DNA of 64,000 nucleotides from Streptacidiphilus carbonis. GTDB taxonomy: Bacteria; Actinomycetota; Actinomycetes; Streptomycetales; Streptomycetaceae. The stretch lies in assembly GCF_000787775.1 (NCBI RefSeq), contig NZ_BBPM01000008.1, forward strand, positions 119,904 through 183,903, given 5' to 3'. Below are positions 47,731 through 56,325 of the stretch, piece after piece (position 1 is the first letter of the stretch; every line of letters starts with the position of its first letter). A model generated the notes under the pieces. That model was not told where the DNA came from. It saw only the letters and a program-made list of their open reading frames with translations, and ran no database searches. The position numbers and the translations under genes are program-made.

Positions 47731-48078
47731 TCAGCCGTTGGCCTTCTCGTACGCCTCGCGGACCGTGCTCGGCACCCGGCCGCGGTCGTTGACCTCGTGG
47801 CCGTTCTCCTTGGCCCAGGCACGGATCTTGGCCGTGTCCGGGTTCCCGCCCACCGGACGCGGCGAACGGCCGCGGCCGCGGCCGCCGCTGACGGCACCGC
47901 GCCCGCTCTGCTTGCGGCCCTTGTCTGTGTACGGCGCCAGCAGCTCGCGGAGCTTGCCGGCGTTCGTGTGCGTGAGATCGATCTCGTAGGCAACCCCGTC
48001 GAGAGCAAACGTCACCGTCTCGTCCGCCTCGCCGCCCTCGAGATCATCGACAAGAAGGACCTGGACCTTCTGCGCCAC
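47731..48078 (-). CDS. lsr2: Nucleoid-associated silencer Lsr2
   Basis: The 115-residue protein is the H-NS-like silencer of actinobacteria, which bridges A/T-rich, often horizontally acquired DNA. The N-terminal dimerisation part includes VQVLLVDDLEGG and the C-terminal DNA-binding helices carry the AT-hook-like motif RGRVPSTV (RGR core). A GTG at 48078 with a strong GGAAAGGGAA Shine-Dalgarno before it is the likely start; a longer frame begins at 48102. The Arg/Gly-rich linker KQSGRGAVSGGRGRGRS is typical. The region upstream (48100-48215) is A/T-richer than average. Confidence 0.95.
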   Translation of the reverse strand: MAQKVQVLLVDDLEGGEADETVTFALDGVAYEIDLTHTNAGKLRELLAPYTDKGRKQSGRGAVSGGRGRGRSPRPVGGNPDTAKIRAWAKENGHEVNDRGRVPSTVREAYEKANG

Positions 48079-48215
48079 GGGCTTCCCTTTCCTCAAAAGC
48101 ATGGATTACTTGTAGGAAAGGAAACCCTCTTTCCGGCGAAAATTCAAACCCTCTGCCCGAAGTGCTGTCCGGCAACGCTTCCGAACCCGCCCGAACCCGG
48201 CTCGACGGACCCGGG

Positions 48216-48719
48216 TCAGAGGTGCAAGAGCATCCGTGTGTTGCCCAAGGTGTTGGGTTTGACGCGTTCCAGATCCAGGAACTCCGCAACACCTTCGTCG
48301 TAGCTTCGCAGGAGCTCCTCGTACACATCGGCGTCGACCGGAGTCGACCCGATCTCGACGAAGCCGTGTTTGGCGAAGAAGTCCACTTCGAACGTCAGAC
48401 AGAAAATGCGGCGCACCCCGATCCAGCGCGCGGTCTGCGTCAACTTCTCCAGAAGCCGGTGCCCGATGCCGGTGCCGCGGCAGGAGGGGTCCACCGCCAG
48501 GGTGCGCACCTCGGCGAGATCCTCCCACATCACATGCAGTGCGCCGCACGCCACCACCTCGGCGTTGTCGTCCCGCTCGGCCACCCAGAACTCCTGCACC
48601 GACTCGAACAGGGTGACGGTGGGCTTGTTCAGCAGGATCCGTTCGCGCGCGTAGCCGTCCACCAGCCTGCGGATGGCCGGTACATCGCTGGTCCGCGCGC
48701 GGCGGATCGTGAGCTCCAT
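48216..48719 (-). CDS. Amino-acid N-acetyltransferase (GNAT, ArgA-like)
   Basis: The 167-residue protein is a single GNAT domain. The acetyl-CoA loop is DPSCRGTGIGHRLLEKL (Q/RxxGxG/A-type motif), with YARERILLNKP and a C-terminal LTFEVDFFAKHGFVEI. This match is typical of the short N-acetylglutamate synthases of actinobacteria, which start arginine synthesis. It lies between lsr2 and a BlaI-type regulator, with no other arginine gene nearby. Confidence 0.85.
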   Translation of the reverse strand: MELTIRRARTSDVPAIRRLVDGYARERILLNKPTVTLFESVQEFWVAERDDNAEVVACGALHVMWEDLAEVRTLAVDPSCRGTGIGHRLLEKLTQTARWIGVRRIFCLTFEVDFFAKHGFVEIGSTPVDADVYEELLRSYDEGVAEFLDLERVKPNTLGNTRMLLHL

Positions 48720-48728
48720 GGAAGGACG

Positions 48729-49160
48729 CTATCGTGCCGACGGATCCCCGGTCCCACCGGTGCTTTCCGGAAGCGGCGCCTCGGGAGCCGCTTCGGCCGG
48801 CGGCGGGGCGGCGACCCGCAATGCGTCGCGCAAGGCGTCCTGTTGTTCGGGCGACATCATGCCGAAGAAGTGGACCAGGGCCGCGGCCGGGTTGTCACTG
48901 GTCGCCCAAGCGTCGTTCATCAGCGCCGCGGTATAGGCCTCGCGGGAGGACACCGGCTCATATCGGAAGGCACGGCCGTCCTGTTCCCTGCGGAGCCAGC
49001 CCTTCTGGAACAACTTGTCCATCACGGTCATCACCGTGGTGTAGGCGAGCTCACGTTCCCGCAGCAGATCCTCGAGAACCTCGCGAACCGTCACCGGGCG
49101 GTTCCACTGCCATACCCGGGTCATCACCTCGTTCTCGAGTTCACCGAGTTGGCGCACCAT
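48729..49160 (-). CDS. BlaI/MecI/CopY family transcriptional repressor
   Basis: The 143-residue protein has the winged-helix of BlaI-type regulators: LGELENEVMTRVW, VREVLEDLLRERELAYTTVMTVMDKLFQKGWLRREQ. The usual BlaR1-like M56 peptidase partner is not adjacent. The Pro/Ala/Glu tail is longer than in Staphylococcus BlaI. ATG at 49160 precedes the first helix; a longer frame exists to 49223. It may control the neighbouring acetyltransferase or distant targets. Confidence 0.88.
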   Translation of the reverse strand: MVRQLGELENEVMTRVWQWNRPVTVREVLEDLLRERELAYTTVMTVMDKLFQKGWLRREQDGRAFRYEPVSSREAYTAALMNDAWATSDNPAAALVHFFGMMSPEQQDALRDALRVAAPPPAEAAPEAPLPESTGGTGDPSAR

Positions 49161-49289
49161 CGCCGTTCTCTCCCCCTGAGCACACATGGCACAGCACATA
49201 TCGCCTTTGCCGGACATAGGCATTGTGCAGGTTCCGGCCGTGAATGGGGGCCGTTCCGGTACTGCGATTCTTACCTTCGGTTCCGGACA

Positions 49290-49460
49290 TCAGTCCTTGG
49301 CGAGGCGCGGACCCGGGGTGGCCGCCACGGTGATCGCCTCGGCCACGGCGTCCTCCTTGGCCGCATTGGCCCCGCCCTGGTTACGGAACAGGGTGCGGAT
49401 CATCAGGCTGAAGGCGATGCACATCACGACGGGGGGCGTCAGTGCCTCGATGTACTGCAT
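49290..49460 (-). CDS. Small single-helix membrane protein (56 aa)
   Basis: The protein begins MQYIEALTPPVVMCIAFSLM, a hydrophobic helix, followed by IRTLFRNQGGANAAKEDAVAEAI and a short tail. It lies between lysS and the BlaI-type gene. The length, hydrophobic start and position match a small conserved streptomycete membrane protein. There is no enzyme motif. Confidence 0.7.
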   Translation of the reverse strand: MQYIEALTPPVVMCIAFSLMIRTLFRNQGGANAAKEDAVAEAITVAATPGPRLAKD

Positions 49461-49511
49461 GGTTCCGGACCGCCTCTGGGCATGGGGAATGACTTGCCGG
49501 GGAAAAGGCTA

Positions 49512-49544
49512 ACCCCGGCCCCCGCAGGCGGCGGGGACCGGGGT
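49512..49544 (-). terminator. Hairpin terminator after lysS
   Basis: ACCCCGGCCCCCGC pairs with GCGGGGACCGGGGT (one mismatch) around a short loop, 20 bases past the lysS stop codon. Confidence 0.6.
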
Positions 49545-49563
49545 CACTGCTGTCGGGGGCGGC

Positions 49564-51087
49564 TCAGCCCTGGGTGTCCGGCTTCACCAGCGGGAAGAGC
49601 ACCGTCTCCCGGATGTTCTTGCCGGTGAGCAGCATGATCAGCCGGTCCACGCCCATCCCGAGCCCGCCGGTGGGCGGCATCGCGTACTCCAGCGCCCGCA
49701 GGAAGTCCTCGTCCAGTTGCATGGCGTCGACGTCGCCGCCCGCCGCCAGCAGCGACTGGGCGGTCAGCCGGGCCCGCTGCTCGACCGGGTCGACCAGCTC
49801 GGAGTAGCCCGTGCCGATCTCGGTGCCGAAGATCATCAGGTCCCACTTCTCGGCGACCCCCGGGTTGCTCCGGTGCTGCCGGGTCAGCGGCGAGACCTCG
49901 GTGGGGTAGTCGCGGATGAAGGTCGGCTTCACCGCCGCCTCCTCCAGCAGCCGCTCGACCATCTCCAGCACGATCTGGCCGTGCCCCCACTGCTTCTCGT
50001 AGGGCACGCCGGCCGCGTCGGCCAGCTTGCGCAGCTCCTCGACGGTGGTGTCCGGGGTGATCTCGGTGCCCAGCTGCTCGGAGATGCCGCCGTAGACGGT
50101 GATCTCGGCCCAGGGCTCGGCCAGGTCGATCTCGTGCTCCACGCCGTGCGGGTCCACGCCGCGGATCACCGTGGTGCCCAGGGCGTCCCGGGCGGCGTTG
50201 ACGATCGTCGCCCGGATCATCTCGGCCTGGGTGTCGTAGTCCCCGTAGGCCTCGTACGACTCCAGCATGGTGAACTCGGGGTTGTGCGTGGAGTCCGCGC
50301 CCTCGTTGCGGAAGTTGCGGTTGATCTCGAAGATCTTCTCCGCGCCGCCGACCGCGAGCCGCTTGAGGTAGAGCTCCGGGGCGATCCGCATGAAGAGGTC
50401 GATGTCGTACGCGTTGATGTGGGTCTTGAACGGACGCGCGTTGGCGCCGCCGTGGACCGGCTGCATCATCGGGGTCTCGACCTCGGTGAAGCCGCGCTCC
50501 TCATAGGTGCGGCGGATCGAGCGGACCACCTTGCTGCGCAGGTACAGCATCTCCCGCGCGGCCGGGTTGACGATCAGGTCCACATAGCGCTGGCGCACCC
50601 GGGCCTCGGGGTCGGTCAGGCCCTTGTGCTTGTCCGGCAGCGGGCGCAGGCACTTGGCGGTGATCGCCCAGTTGTCGACCATGATCGAGAGCTCGCCGCG
50701 CTTGGAGGTGATGACCTCGCCCTCGACGCCGACGTGGTCGCCGAGGTCGACGTCGGACTTCCACGCCGCCAGGCTCTCCGCGCCGAGCCGGTCCAGCGAA
50801 AGCATCACCTGGAGGTCGGCGGTGCCGTCGCGCAGGGTGGCGAAGCACAGCTTGCCGCCGGTACGGCTGAGCACGACCCGGCCGGCCACGCCGGCGCGGT
50901 CACCGGTGGCGTGGTCGGCCTCCAGGTCGGGGTAGGCGGCGCGCAGGTCGGCCAGCGTGGTCGTACGCGGGAAGCCGACCGGGTACGGGTCGATGCCGGC
51001 GGCGCGCAGGCGCTCCAGCTTCTCGCGGCGTACCCGCATCTGCTCGGGAAGGTCGTCGGACGCAGGTACGGGGTTCTGATCAGTCAC
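49564..51087 (-). CDS. lysS: Lysyl-tRNA synthetase (class II)
   Basis: The 507-residue class II synthetase charges tRNA-Lys. It has an N-terminal OB-fold (residues ~60-165, VAGRVVLSRTGGKLCFATLRD), motif 2 FRNEGADSTHNPEFTMLE and motif 3 GLGMGVDRLIMLLTG. The GTG at 51087 places MTDQNPVPASDDLPEQMRVR at the start, the normal length of the bacterial enzyme; a much longer open frame to 52065 reads through into neighbouring genes and is spurious. Confidence 0.96.
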   Translation of the reverse strand: MTDQNPVPASDDLPEQMRVRREKLERLRAAGIDPYPVGFPRTTTLADLRAAYPDLEADHATGDRAGVAGRVVLSRTGGKLCFATLRDGTADLQVMLSLDRLGAESLAAWKSDVDLGDHVGVEGEVITSKRGELSIMVDNWAITAKCLRPLPDKHKGLTDPEARVRQRYVDLIVNPAAREMLYLRSKVVRSIRRTYEERGFTEVETPMMQPVHGGANARPFKTHINAYDIDLFMRIAPELYLKRLAVGGAEKIFEINRNFRNEGADSTHNPEFTMLESYEAYGDYDTQAEMIRATIVNAARDALGTTVIRGVDPHGVEHEIDLAEPWAEITVYGGISEQLGTEITPDTTVEELRKLADAAGVPYEKQWGHGQIVLEMVERLLEEAAVKPTFIRDYPTEVSPLTRQHRSNPGVAEKWDLMIFGTEIGTGYSELVDPVEQRARLTAQSLLAAGGDVDAMQLDEDFLRALEYAMPPTGGLGMGVDRLIMLLTGKNIRETVLFPLVKPDTQG

Positions 51088-51116
51088 GGTGCAAGGGTAT
51101 CGAGCACACAGCAGTG

Positions 51117-51145
51117 CCCCGCCACCCGTTTGAAGGGCGGCGGGG
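51117..51145 (-). terminator. Hairpin between the Lys-rich small gene and lysS
   Basis: CCCCGCCACCC pairs with GGGCGGCGGGG (one mismatch) around loop GTTTGAA. It follows the small gene's stop (51180) by 35 bases on the minus strand. Confidence 0.55.
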
Positions 51146-51179
51146 CGTTGAACGGTCCCGGCGGGCTTTCGGGGCGGCC

Positions 51180-51389
51180 TCAGCCGGTACCCGTGGCCAG
51201 CTCGGAGCCGGGAGCCGGCGACTGCGGTTTGCGGACCCCGCGGGGGAAGAGGTCGGCCGGGGTCGGCACCGGGCGGACGGCGGGGCGGGCCTTCTTCTTC
51301 TGCTGCTGCTCCTTCTCCTCGTCCGGCTCGACGGGGGCCTCGTCGGGGCGGCCTTTGCTGGGAAGGGAGGGGGTGTCGGACGAAGCCAT
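51180..51389 (-). CDS. Small basic/acidic hypothetical protein (69 aa)
   Basis: The protein is MASSDTPSLPSKGRPDEAP, followed by an acidic-then-Lys-rich run (DEEKEQQQKKKARP) and VPTPADLFPRGVRKP. A GGAGG box lies 10 bases upstream of the ATG, so an internal start is supported, although the same frame is open from the gene before it. No function is known. It is probably a short charged cytoplasmic protein. Confidence 0.65.
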   Translation of the reverse strand: MASSDTPSLPSKGRPDEAPVEPDEEKEQQQKKKARPAVRPVPTPADLFPRGVRKPQSPAPGSELATGTG

Positions 51390-52007
51390 GGGGATGTGAC
51401 CTCCACGTCGGTTCGGCAGGGAGAGCTGGGCTCCCCCCGGGCTGCTCCAGATTTCCGGGGTGCGACCCCCCGTACCCCCGCGCGGACGCGGCGTGCGCGC
51501 CGGACGGGCGAACTCGGTCACCGTGCCGCCGGCGCCCAGTTGGGGCGGCCTCGTCGCGGCCTCCAGCCTGCGCCGCACGGCGGCTTCGGCGAGCTCGCCG
51601 CAGCGGGCGCGCAGGGCGAGCCTGCGGGTGCGCTCGGCCGTGGCGCAGGGCTGCGCGGTCAGCGAGCGCAGCGCGGCGAGGTCGTCGGCCTCGGGCTGGT
51701 AGCCGTCGGCGACCGCCTCGTCCAGCCGCTCCAGGTAGCCGCCCGCGCTGCCCGGCAGGGCCTGCCGGTAGCGGGCCAGGTCGGCCAGCGCGAAGGCGCG
51801 CATCCGGCCCGCCTCGTGGACGGCCTCGTCGATGGCCTCGGTGAGCCGCAGGACGTCCTGGACGTCCGCGGCCCAGCCCAGCGGTTGCGGGGAACGGGCC
51901 GGGAGCAGGGCGGGCGAGGTGGCATGAGTGGGTGTCAGACTCGGTGGGTTCAAGACCTGGGCGAGGGCGCGCCGCAGCACCCGCAGCTCGTCCGCACTGA
52001 AGGCCAT
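51180..52007 (-). CDS. Hypothetical helical protein, read through into the small gene (275 aa frame)
   Basis: The frame starts MAFSADELRVLRRALAQVL. Residues 1-165 are helical (ADVQDVLRLTEAIDEAVHEAGRMRAF and LERLDEAVADGYQPEADDLAALRS), with no known enzyme motif. Residues ~174-188 come from family-2 repeat copy C. No stop occurs between the repeat and the internal ATG at 51389 of the next small gene, so the ORF continues to 51180. The original gene probably ended near the repeat; whether it is now a fusion protein cannot be told. An alternative ATG lies at 52037. Confidence 0.6.
   Translation of the reverse strand: MAFSADELRVLRRALAQVLNPPSLTPTHATSPALLPARSPQPLGWAADVQDVLRLTEAIDEAVHEAGRMRAFALADLARYRQALPGSAGGYLERLDEAVADGYQPEADDLAALRSLTAQPCATAERTRRLALRARCGELAEAAVRRRLEAATRPPQLGAGGTVTEFARPARTPRPRGGTGGRTPEIWSSPGGAQLSLPNRRGGHIPMASSDTPSLPSKGRPDEAPVEPDEEKEQQQKKKARPAVRPVPTPADLFPRGVRKPQSPAPGSELATGTG
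51443..51485. repeat. Family-2 dispersed repeat, copy C
   Basis: The 43-bp copy encodes GGTGGRTPEIWSS on the minus strand. It sits in the frame that links the hypothetical gene starting at 52007 to the small gene ending at 51180. Confidence 0.82.
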
Positions 52008-52099
52008 ACCGCCGCGAGTCCCGTGAGGCGTAGGCATGTGTCGACACTATGCCCGCCGTGACCAATTTGTGATTATCGACGCGCAGGGGGTTCCGACGG

Positions 52100-52229
52100 A
52101 TTTACAGGTGCGGGCCGTAGATGGTTGGTCGCGCAGTTCCCCACGCCCCTACCGAGTGCAACCGGGCCAGTTGCAGACCCCCGGGGGTGCGAGGAGCTGC
52201 GCGACCAGCCATGCACAATCCGCACCTGA
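52100..52229. repeat. Family-1 dispersed palindromic repeat, copy 4
   Basis: The core arms GGTCGCGCAGTTCCCC and GGAGCTGCGCGACC (52127-52207) have outer arms ACAGGTGCGG / CCGCACCTG. It lies immediately downstream of coaX. Confidence 0.85.
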
Positions 52230-52238
52230 AAACTGCCC

Positions 52239-53024
52239 CTACCCCGCGGTGTTGCGCTCGTACACCAGCCGGAGCCCGATCAGCGTCAGCCACGGCTCGT
52301 GCACGTCGATGGAGCTCGCCTCCCCCAGGACCAGCGGGGCGAGCCCCCCGGTGGCGATCACCTGGACGTCGTCCGGATCGGTGGACAGCTCCGCCGCCAT
52401 CCGGTTGACCACCCCGTCCACCTGTCCGGCGAAGCCGTAGAGGATGCCGGACTGCATGCACTCCACGGTGTTCTTGCCGATGACGTTCCGCGGCCGAATG
52501 ATCTCGATCTTCGGCAGTTTCGCGCCGCGCAGTCCCAGCGCCTCCACCGAGATCTCGATCCCCGGCGCGATCGCCCCGCCGACGTAGTCCCCCCGCTCGT
52601 TGACGGCGTCGAACGTCGTCGCCGTGCCGAAGTCCACCACGATGCAGGGGCCCCCGTAGAGGTGCTTGGCCGCGAGGGTGTTCACGATGCGGTCCGCGCC
52701 CACCTCCTTGGGATTGTCGGTGAGCACGTGCACGCCGGTCTTGACGCCCGGCTCCACCAGCACCGCCGGGACGTCCCCGTAGTAGCGGCGGGTCACCTCG
52801 CGCAGCTCGTGCAGCACCGAGGGGACGGTGGAGCAGATCGCCAGGCCGTCCACGGTGTCCTCGCCCAGCGCGGGGTGCGCCCCCATCAGCCCCTGCATCA
52901 GCACCGCCGTCTCGTCGGCGGTCCGGCGGGGGTCGGTGGACACCCGCCAGTGCTCCACGATCTCCTCGCCGTCGAACAGGCCGAGGACGGTGTGGGTGTT
53001 GCCGACGTCGATGGTGAGCAGCAT
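52239..53024 (-). CDS. coaX: Type III pantothenate kinase
   Basis: The 261-residue kinase phosphorylates pantothenate, the first step to CoA. Family motifs are DVGNTHTVLGLFDG (ATP binding), GADRIVNTLAA and VVDFGTATTFDAV. It is the last gene of the NAD/CoA precursor run, 41 bases after nadC. The type III enzyme needs a monovalent cation and is not inhibited by CoA, unlike the type I CoaA. Confidence 0.95.
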   Translation of the reverse strand: MLLTIDVGNTHTVLGLFDGEEIVEHWRVSTDPRRTADETAVLMQGLMGAHPALGEDTVDGLAICSTVPSVLHELREVTRRYYGDVPAVLVEPGVKTGVHVLTDNPKEVGADRIVNTLAAKHLYGGPCIVVDFGTATTFDAVNERGDYVGGAIAPGIEISVEALGLRGAKLPKIEIIRPRNVIGKNTVECMQSGILYGFAGQVDGVVNRMAAELSTDPDDVQVIATGGLAPLVLGEASSIDVHEPWLTLIGLRLVYERNTAG

Positions 53025-53065
53025 GGGGGCGCCGTTCCTAGATGGGTGAGTGGCCGGTCGGGGGA

Positions 53066-54049
53066 CTATCCGCGCAGGTCCAGGCCGATGTCAAGGATGG
53101 GCGAGGAGTGGGTCAGCGCGCCCACCGCCAGGTAGTCCACGCCGGTCTCGCCGACGGCGCGGGCGTTGTCCAGGGTCAGCCCGCCGGAGGACTCCAGCTT
53201 GGCCCGCCCGGCCACCAGCGCGACGGCCTCGCGCAGCTCCGGGACGGTGAAGTTGTCCAGCAGGATCAGGTCCGCCCCGGCGTCCAGCACCGGCTGGATC
53301 TGGTCCAGCCGGTCCACCTCGACCTCGACGGCCAGGTCCGGGAAGGCGTCGCGGACGGCCTTGAACGCCTCGGCGACTCCGCCGGCGGCGATCACGTGGT
53401 TGTCCTTGACCAGCGCCGCGTCCGACAGCGCCATCCGGTGGTTGGTGCCGCCGCCCGCCCGCACCGCGTACTTCTGCAGCGCGCGCAGCCCCGGCGTGGT
53501 CTTGCGGGTGTCCCGGACCACCGCGCCGGTGCCCTCCAGGGCGTCGGCCCAGGCCCGGGTCGCGGTGGCGATGCCGGAGAGGTGGCACAGCAGGTTGAGC
53601 GCGCTGCGCTCGGCGGTGAGCAGGTCGCGGGTCCGGGTGGTGACGCTGAGCAGCACCTGCCCGGCCTCGACCCGGTCGCCGTCCTCGGCGTGCCGCTCGA
53701 CGCTGAACTCCTCCTCGGCGACCAGCGAGAGCACCGCCTCGGCGATCCGCAGCCCGGCGACCACGCCGGCCTCGCGGGCGGTGAAGTCGGCGGTGGCGAC
53801 GGCGGCCTCGGGGACGGTGGCGACCGAGGTCACGTCCTCGCCGCCGGCCAGGTCCTCGGCCAGCGCCAGGGTGGCGATGTCCTCGACCTCGACCGGGTCC
53901 AGGCCGGCCTCCTCCAGCAGCGCGGCCAGCGCCGGGTCCAGGCCGGTGACGTACTCCTCGCCGCAGGCGCAGCCGTCACCGCATCCGCCGCCCTCGCCCT
54001 CGACGAGTTGGAGCTCCGGATGGTCGTGGTCGTGGTCGTGCGCGGTCAC
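53066..54049 (-). CDS. nadC: Nicotinate-nucleotide pyrophosphorylase (carboxylating)
   Basis: The 327-residue enzyme converts quinolinate to nicotinate mononucleotide. Signatures are ALNLLCHLSGIATATRAW, DTRKTTPGLRALQKYAVRAGGGTNHRM, LVKDNHVI and ESSGGLTLDNARA. It starts with a GTG overlapping the nadB stop (GTGA). The N-terminus is unusual: HDHDHDHPE followed by CGDGCACGEEY, a potential metal-binding segment in front of the normal fold. Its role is unknown. Confidence 0.95.
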   Translation of the reverse strand: MTAHDHDHDHPELQLVEGEGGGCGDGCACGEEYVTGLDPALAALLEEAGLDPVEVEDIATLALAEDLAGGEDVTSVATVPEAAVATADFTAREAGVVAGLRIAEAVLSLVAEEEFSVERHAEDGDRVEAGQVLLSVTTRTRDLLTAERSALNLLCHLSGIATATRAWADALEGTGAVVRDTRKTTPGLRALQKYAVRAGGGTNHRMALSDAALVKDNHVIAAGGVAEAFKAVRDAFPDLAVEVEVDRLDQIQPVLDAGADLILLDNFTVPELREAVALVAGRAKLESSGGLTLDNARAVGETGVDYLAVGALTHSSPILDIGLDLRG

Positions 54050-55725
54050 TGCTGCTCCTCGGTGGTGGTCAGAACGCCGTCCTGCTGACGGCTGATGAGG
54101 TGGCGCTGCCAACCGGCATCGTCGCGGTCGGGGAAGTCCTCGCGCCAGTGGCAGCCGCGGGTCTCCTCGCGCAGCCGGGCGGCGGCGGCGAGGGCGGCGG
54201 CGACCAGGTGCAGATTGGTCGCCTCCCAGGTCTCGACCTGCGGGGCCTCGCCCTTGCCGGTGACCGCGCTGCTCTGCGGGTCGGCGGTCAGCGCCGCCAG
54301 CCCCTCGGCGGCCTCGGCCATGCTCGCGGCACTGCGCAGCACGCCCACGCCCCGGGTCATCAGCCGCTGGATGTCGGCCCGCGCCTCAGGGGCGAGCAGC
54401 GGGACCCGGTCGACCTCGCGCGAGGTGTCCTCGTGACGCGGCGTCAGCTTGCCTGCCGCGTCGCGGTCCAGGATGTCGGCGGCGATGCGCTCGGCGAAGA
54501 CCAGGCCCTCCAGCAGCGAGTTGGAGGCCAGCCGGTTGGCGCCGTGGACGCCGGTGCAGGCGACCTCGCCGCAGGCGTAGAGGCCGGAGACGCTGGTGTG
54601 GCCGCGCAGGTCGGTGCGGACGCCGCCGGAGGCGTAGTGGGCGGCGGGGGCGACCGGTATCAGCTGGGTCACCGGGTCGATGCCGTGCGAGCGGCAGGAG
54701 GCCAGGATGGTCGGGAACCGCTCCTCCCACATCCGCGCGCCGAAGTGCCGTCCGTCCAGGTACATGTGCTCGGCGCCGGTCTCGCGCATCCGCCGCATGA
54801 TGCCCTTGGCGACGATGTCGCGCGGCGCCAGCTCGGCCAGCTCGTGCTGCCCCACCATGAACCGCACCTCGTCGGCGTCGACCAGGTGCGCCCCCTCGCC
54901 GCGGACCGCCTCGGAGATCAGCGGCTGCTGGCCCTCGGCGTCCGGGCCGAGCCACAGCACGGTCGGGTGGAACTGGACGAACTCCAGGTCGGTGACCTCG
55001 GCCCCGGCCCGCAGCGCCAGGGCGACGCCGTCGCCGGTGGAGACGGCGGGGTTGGTGGTGGCCGAGAAGACCTGGCCCATGCCGCCGGTGGCCAGCACCA
55101 CCGCGCGGGCGTGCAGCGCGCCGACGCCGTCCCGCTGGCCCTCGCCCATCACGTGCAGGGTCAGCCCGGCGGTACGGCCCTTGGCGTCGGTGAGCAGGTC
55201 CAGCACCAGGGCGTGCTCGATCACCTCGATATGAGGATCCGCCTGCACGGCCTCGACCAGCGCTCGGGAGATCTCGGCGCCGGTGGCGTCGCCGCCGGCG
55301 TGGGCGATCCGGCGGCGGTGGTGGCCGCCCTCGCGGGTGAGCAGGATCCGGCCGTCGGCGTCCTTGTCGAAGGCTGCGCCGGTCTCGATCAGCCGCCGGA
55401 CGGCCGCCGGGCCCTCGGTGACCAGGACCCGGACCGCCTCCTCGTCGCACAGGCCGGCCCCGGCGACCAGGGTGTCGTCCAGGTGCTGCTCGGGGGAGTC
55501 GCCCTCGCCGAGGGCGGCGGCGATGCCGCCCTGGGCCCAGCGGGTGGAGCCGTCGTCCAGCACGGCCTTGGTGACGACCATGACCTTCAGCCCGGCGGCG
55601 CGCAGCCGCAGGGCCGTGGTCAGTCCGGCGACCCCGGAGCCGACCACGACCACGTCGGTGGCGGTGGTCCAGCCGGGGGCCGGGGCGGCGAGGCGCGTAC
55701 TGGATCGGGTGGTCACCGGGGTCAT
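54046..55725 (-). CDS. nadB: L-aspartate oxidase
   Basis: The 559-residue FAD enzyme oxidises L-aspartate to iminoaspartate, the first step of de novo NAD synthesis. Motifs include [16 protein letters not shown] (FAD), [30 protein letters not shown] and [26 protein letters not shown]. It overlaps panD by 4 bases (ATGA) and nadC by 4 (GTGA), so the three are co-translated. No separate nadA is seen in the window. Confidence 0.96.
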   Translation of the reverse strand: MTPVTTRSSTRLAAPAPGWTTATDVVVVGSGVAGLTTALRLRAAGLKVMVVTKAVLDDGSTRWAQGGIAAALGEGDSPEQHLDDTLVAGAGLCDEEAVRVLVTEGPAAVRRLIETGAAFDKDADGRILLTREGGHHRRRIAHAGGDATGAEISRALVEAVQADPHIEVIEHALVLDLLTDAKGRTAGLTLHVMGEGQRDGVGALHARAVVLATGGMGQVFSATTNPAVSTGDGVALALRAGAEVTDLEFVQFHPTVLWLGPDAEGQQPLISEAVRGEGAHLVDADEVRFMVGQHELAELAPRDIVAKGIMRRMRETGAEHMYLDGRHFGARMWEERFPTILASCRSHGIDPVTQLIPVAPAAHYASGGVRTDLRGHTSVSGLYACGEVACTGVHGANRLASNSLLEGLVFAERIAADILDRDAAGKLTPRHEDTSREVDRVPLLAPEARADIQRLMTRGVGVLRSAASMAEAAEGLAALTADPQSSAVTGKGEAPQVETWEATNLHLVAAALAAAARLREETRGCHWREDFPDRDDAGWQRHLISRQQDGVLTTTEEQQ

Positions 55726-56213
55726 GCTTCGCTCCGTGCGGGCACAGGGGTGCTGTGGGCAGCACCGTCGACGTCACGGTACGCCTGGTCGGGAATCGCA
55801 CGGGAATCCGCGTACCCCGGGACCAGCCCGCTGCCCGCCGGGGCGTGGGCGGCGTCCGACCCGAGATGGGTGACCCGGTTGTCGCCGTCCACGAAGACGA
55901 CGCGCGGCTGGTAGGCGCGGGCCTCGGCGTCGGTCAGCTGGGCGTAGGCGATCAGGATCACCAGGTCGCCGGGGTGGACCAGCCGGGCGGCGGCGCCGTT
56001 GACGCCGATGATGCCGGTGCCGCGCTCCCCCGCGATGGTGTAGGTCTCCAGCCGGTTGCCGTTGTCGATGTCGACGATGTGGACCAGCTCGCCGGGGAGC
56101 AGGTCGGCGGCGTCCAGCAGGTCCTGATCGACCGTCACCGAGCCGACGTAGTGCAGGTCGGCCTGGGTGACGGTGGCTCGGTGGATCTTGGACTTCAGCA
56201 TGGTGCGGAACAT
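55722..56213 (-). CDS. panD: Aspartate 1-decarboxylase
   Basis: The 163-residue pyruvoyl enzyme makes beta-alanine for pantothenate from aspartate. The family start [29 protein letters not shown] is present, split here, with self-cleavage expected at GS (YVGSVTVD). The ATG at 56213 is chosen because an AGGAG box lies 8 bases upstream; the GTG at 56219 is too close. About 30 residues at the C-terminus exceed the E. coli enzyme length (126), ending in a low-complexity tail. Confidence 0.94.
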   Translation of the reverse strand: MFRTMLKSKIHRATVTQADLHYVGSVTVDQDLLDAADLLPGELVHIVDIDNGNRLETYTIAGERGTGIIGVNGAAARLVHPGDLVILIAYAQLTDAEARAYQPRVVFVDGDNRVTHLGSDAAHAPAGSGLVPGYADSRAIPDQAYRDVDGAAHSTPVPARSEA

Positions 56214-56248
56214 GGTCACGTCTCCTGTGGTGAGTACATGCCGGGGCA

Positions 56249-56318
56249 GTGCGGGTTGTCGGGTGCGGGCTGTCGGGTGCGGGTTGTCGGGTGCGGGCTG
56301 GCGGGTGCGGGCTGTCGG
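56249..56318. repeat. 14-bp tandem repeat, five copies, panC-panD gap
   Basis: Five head-to-tail copies of GTGCGGG(T/C)TGTCGG (one with TGGCGG) fill the 112-bp space between panC and panD. Being 14 bp it would shift any reading frame, consistent with a non-coding position. Confidence 0.88.
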
Positions 56319-56325
56319 ATTGGCG

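Noticed and set aside
49564-52065. 833-codon frame including lysS
   Set aside because: The extra 326 codons are upstream read-through; lysS family length supports the start at 51087.
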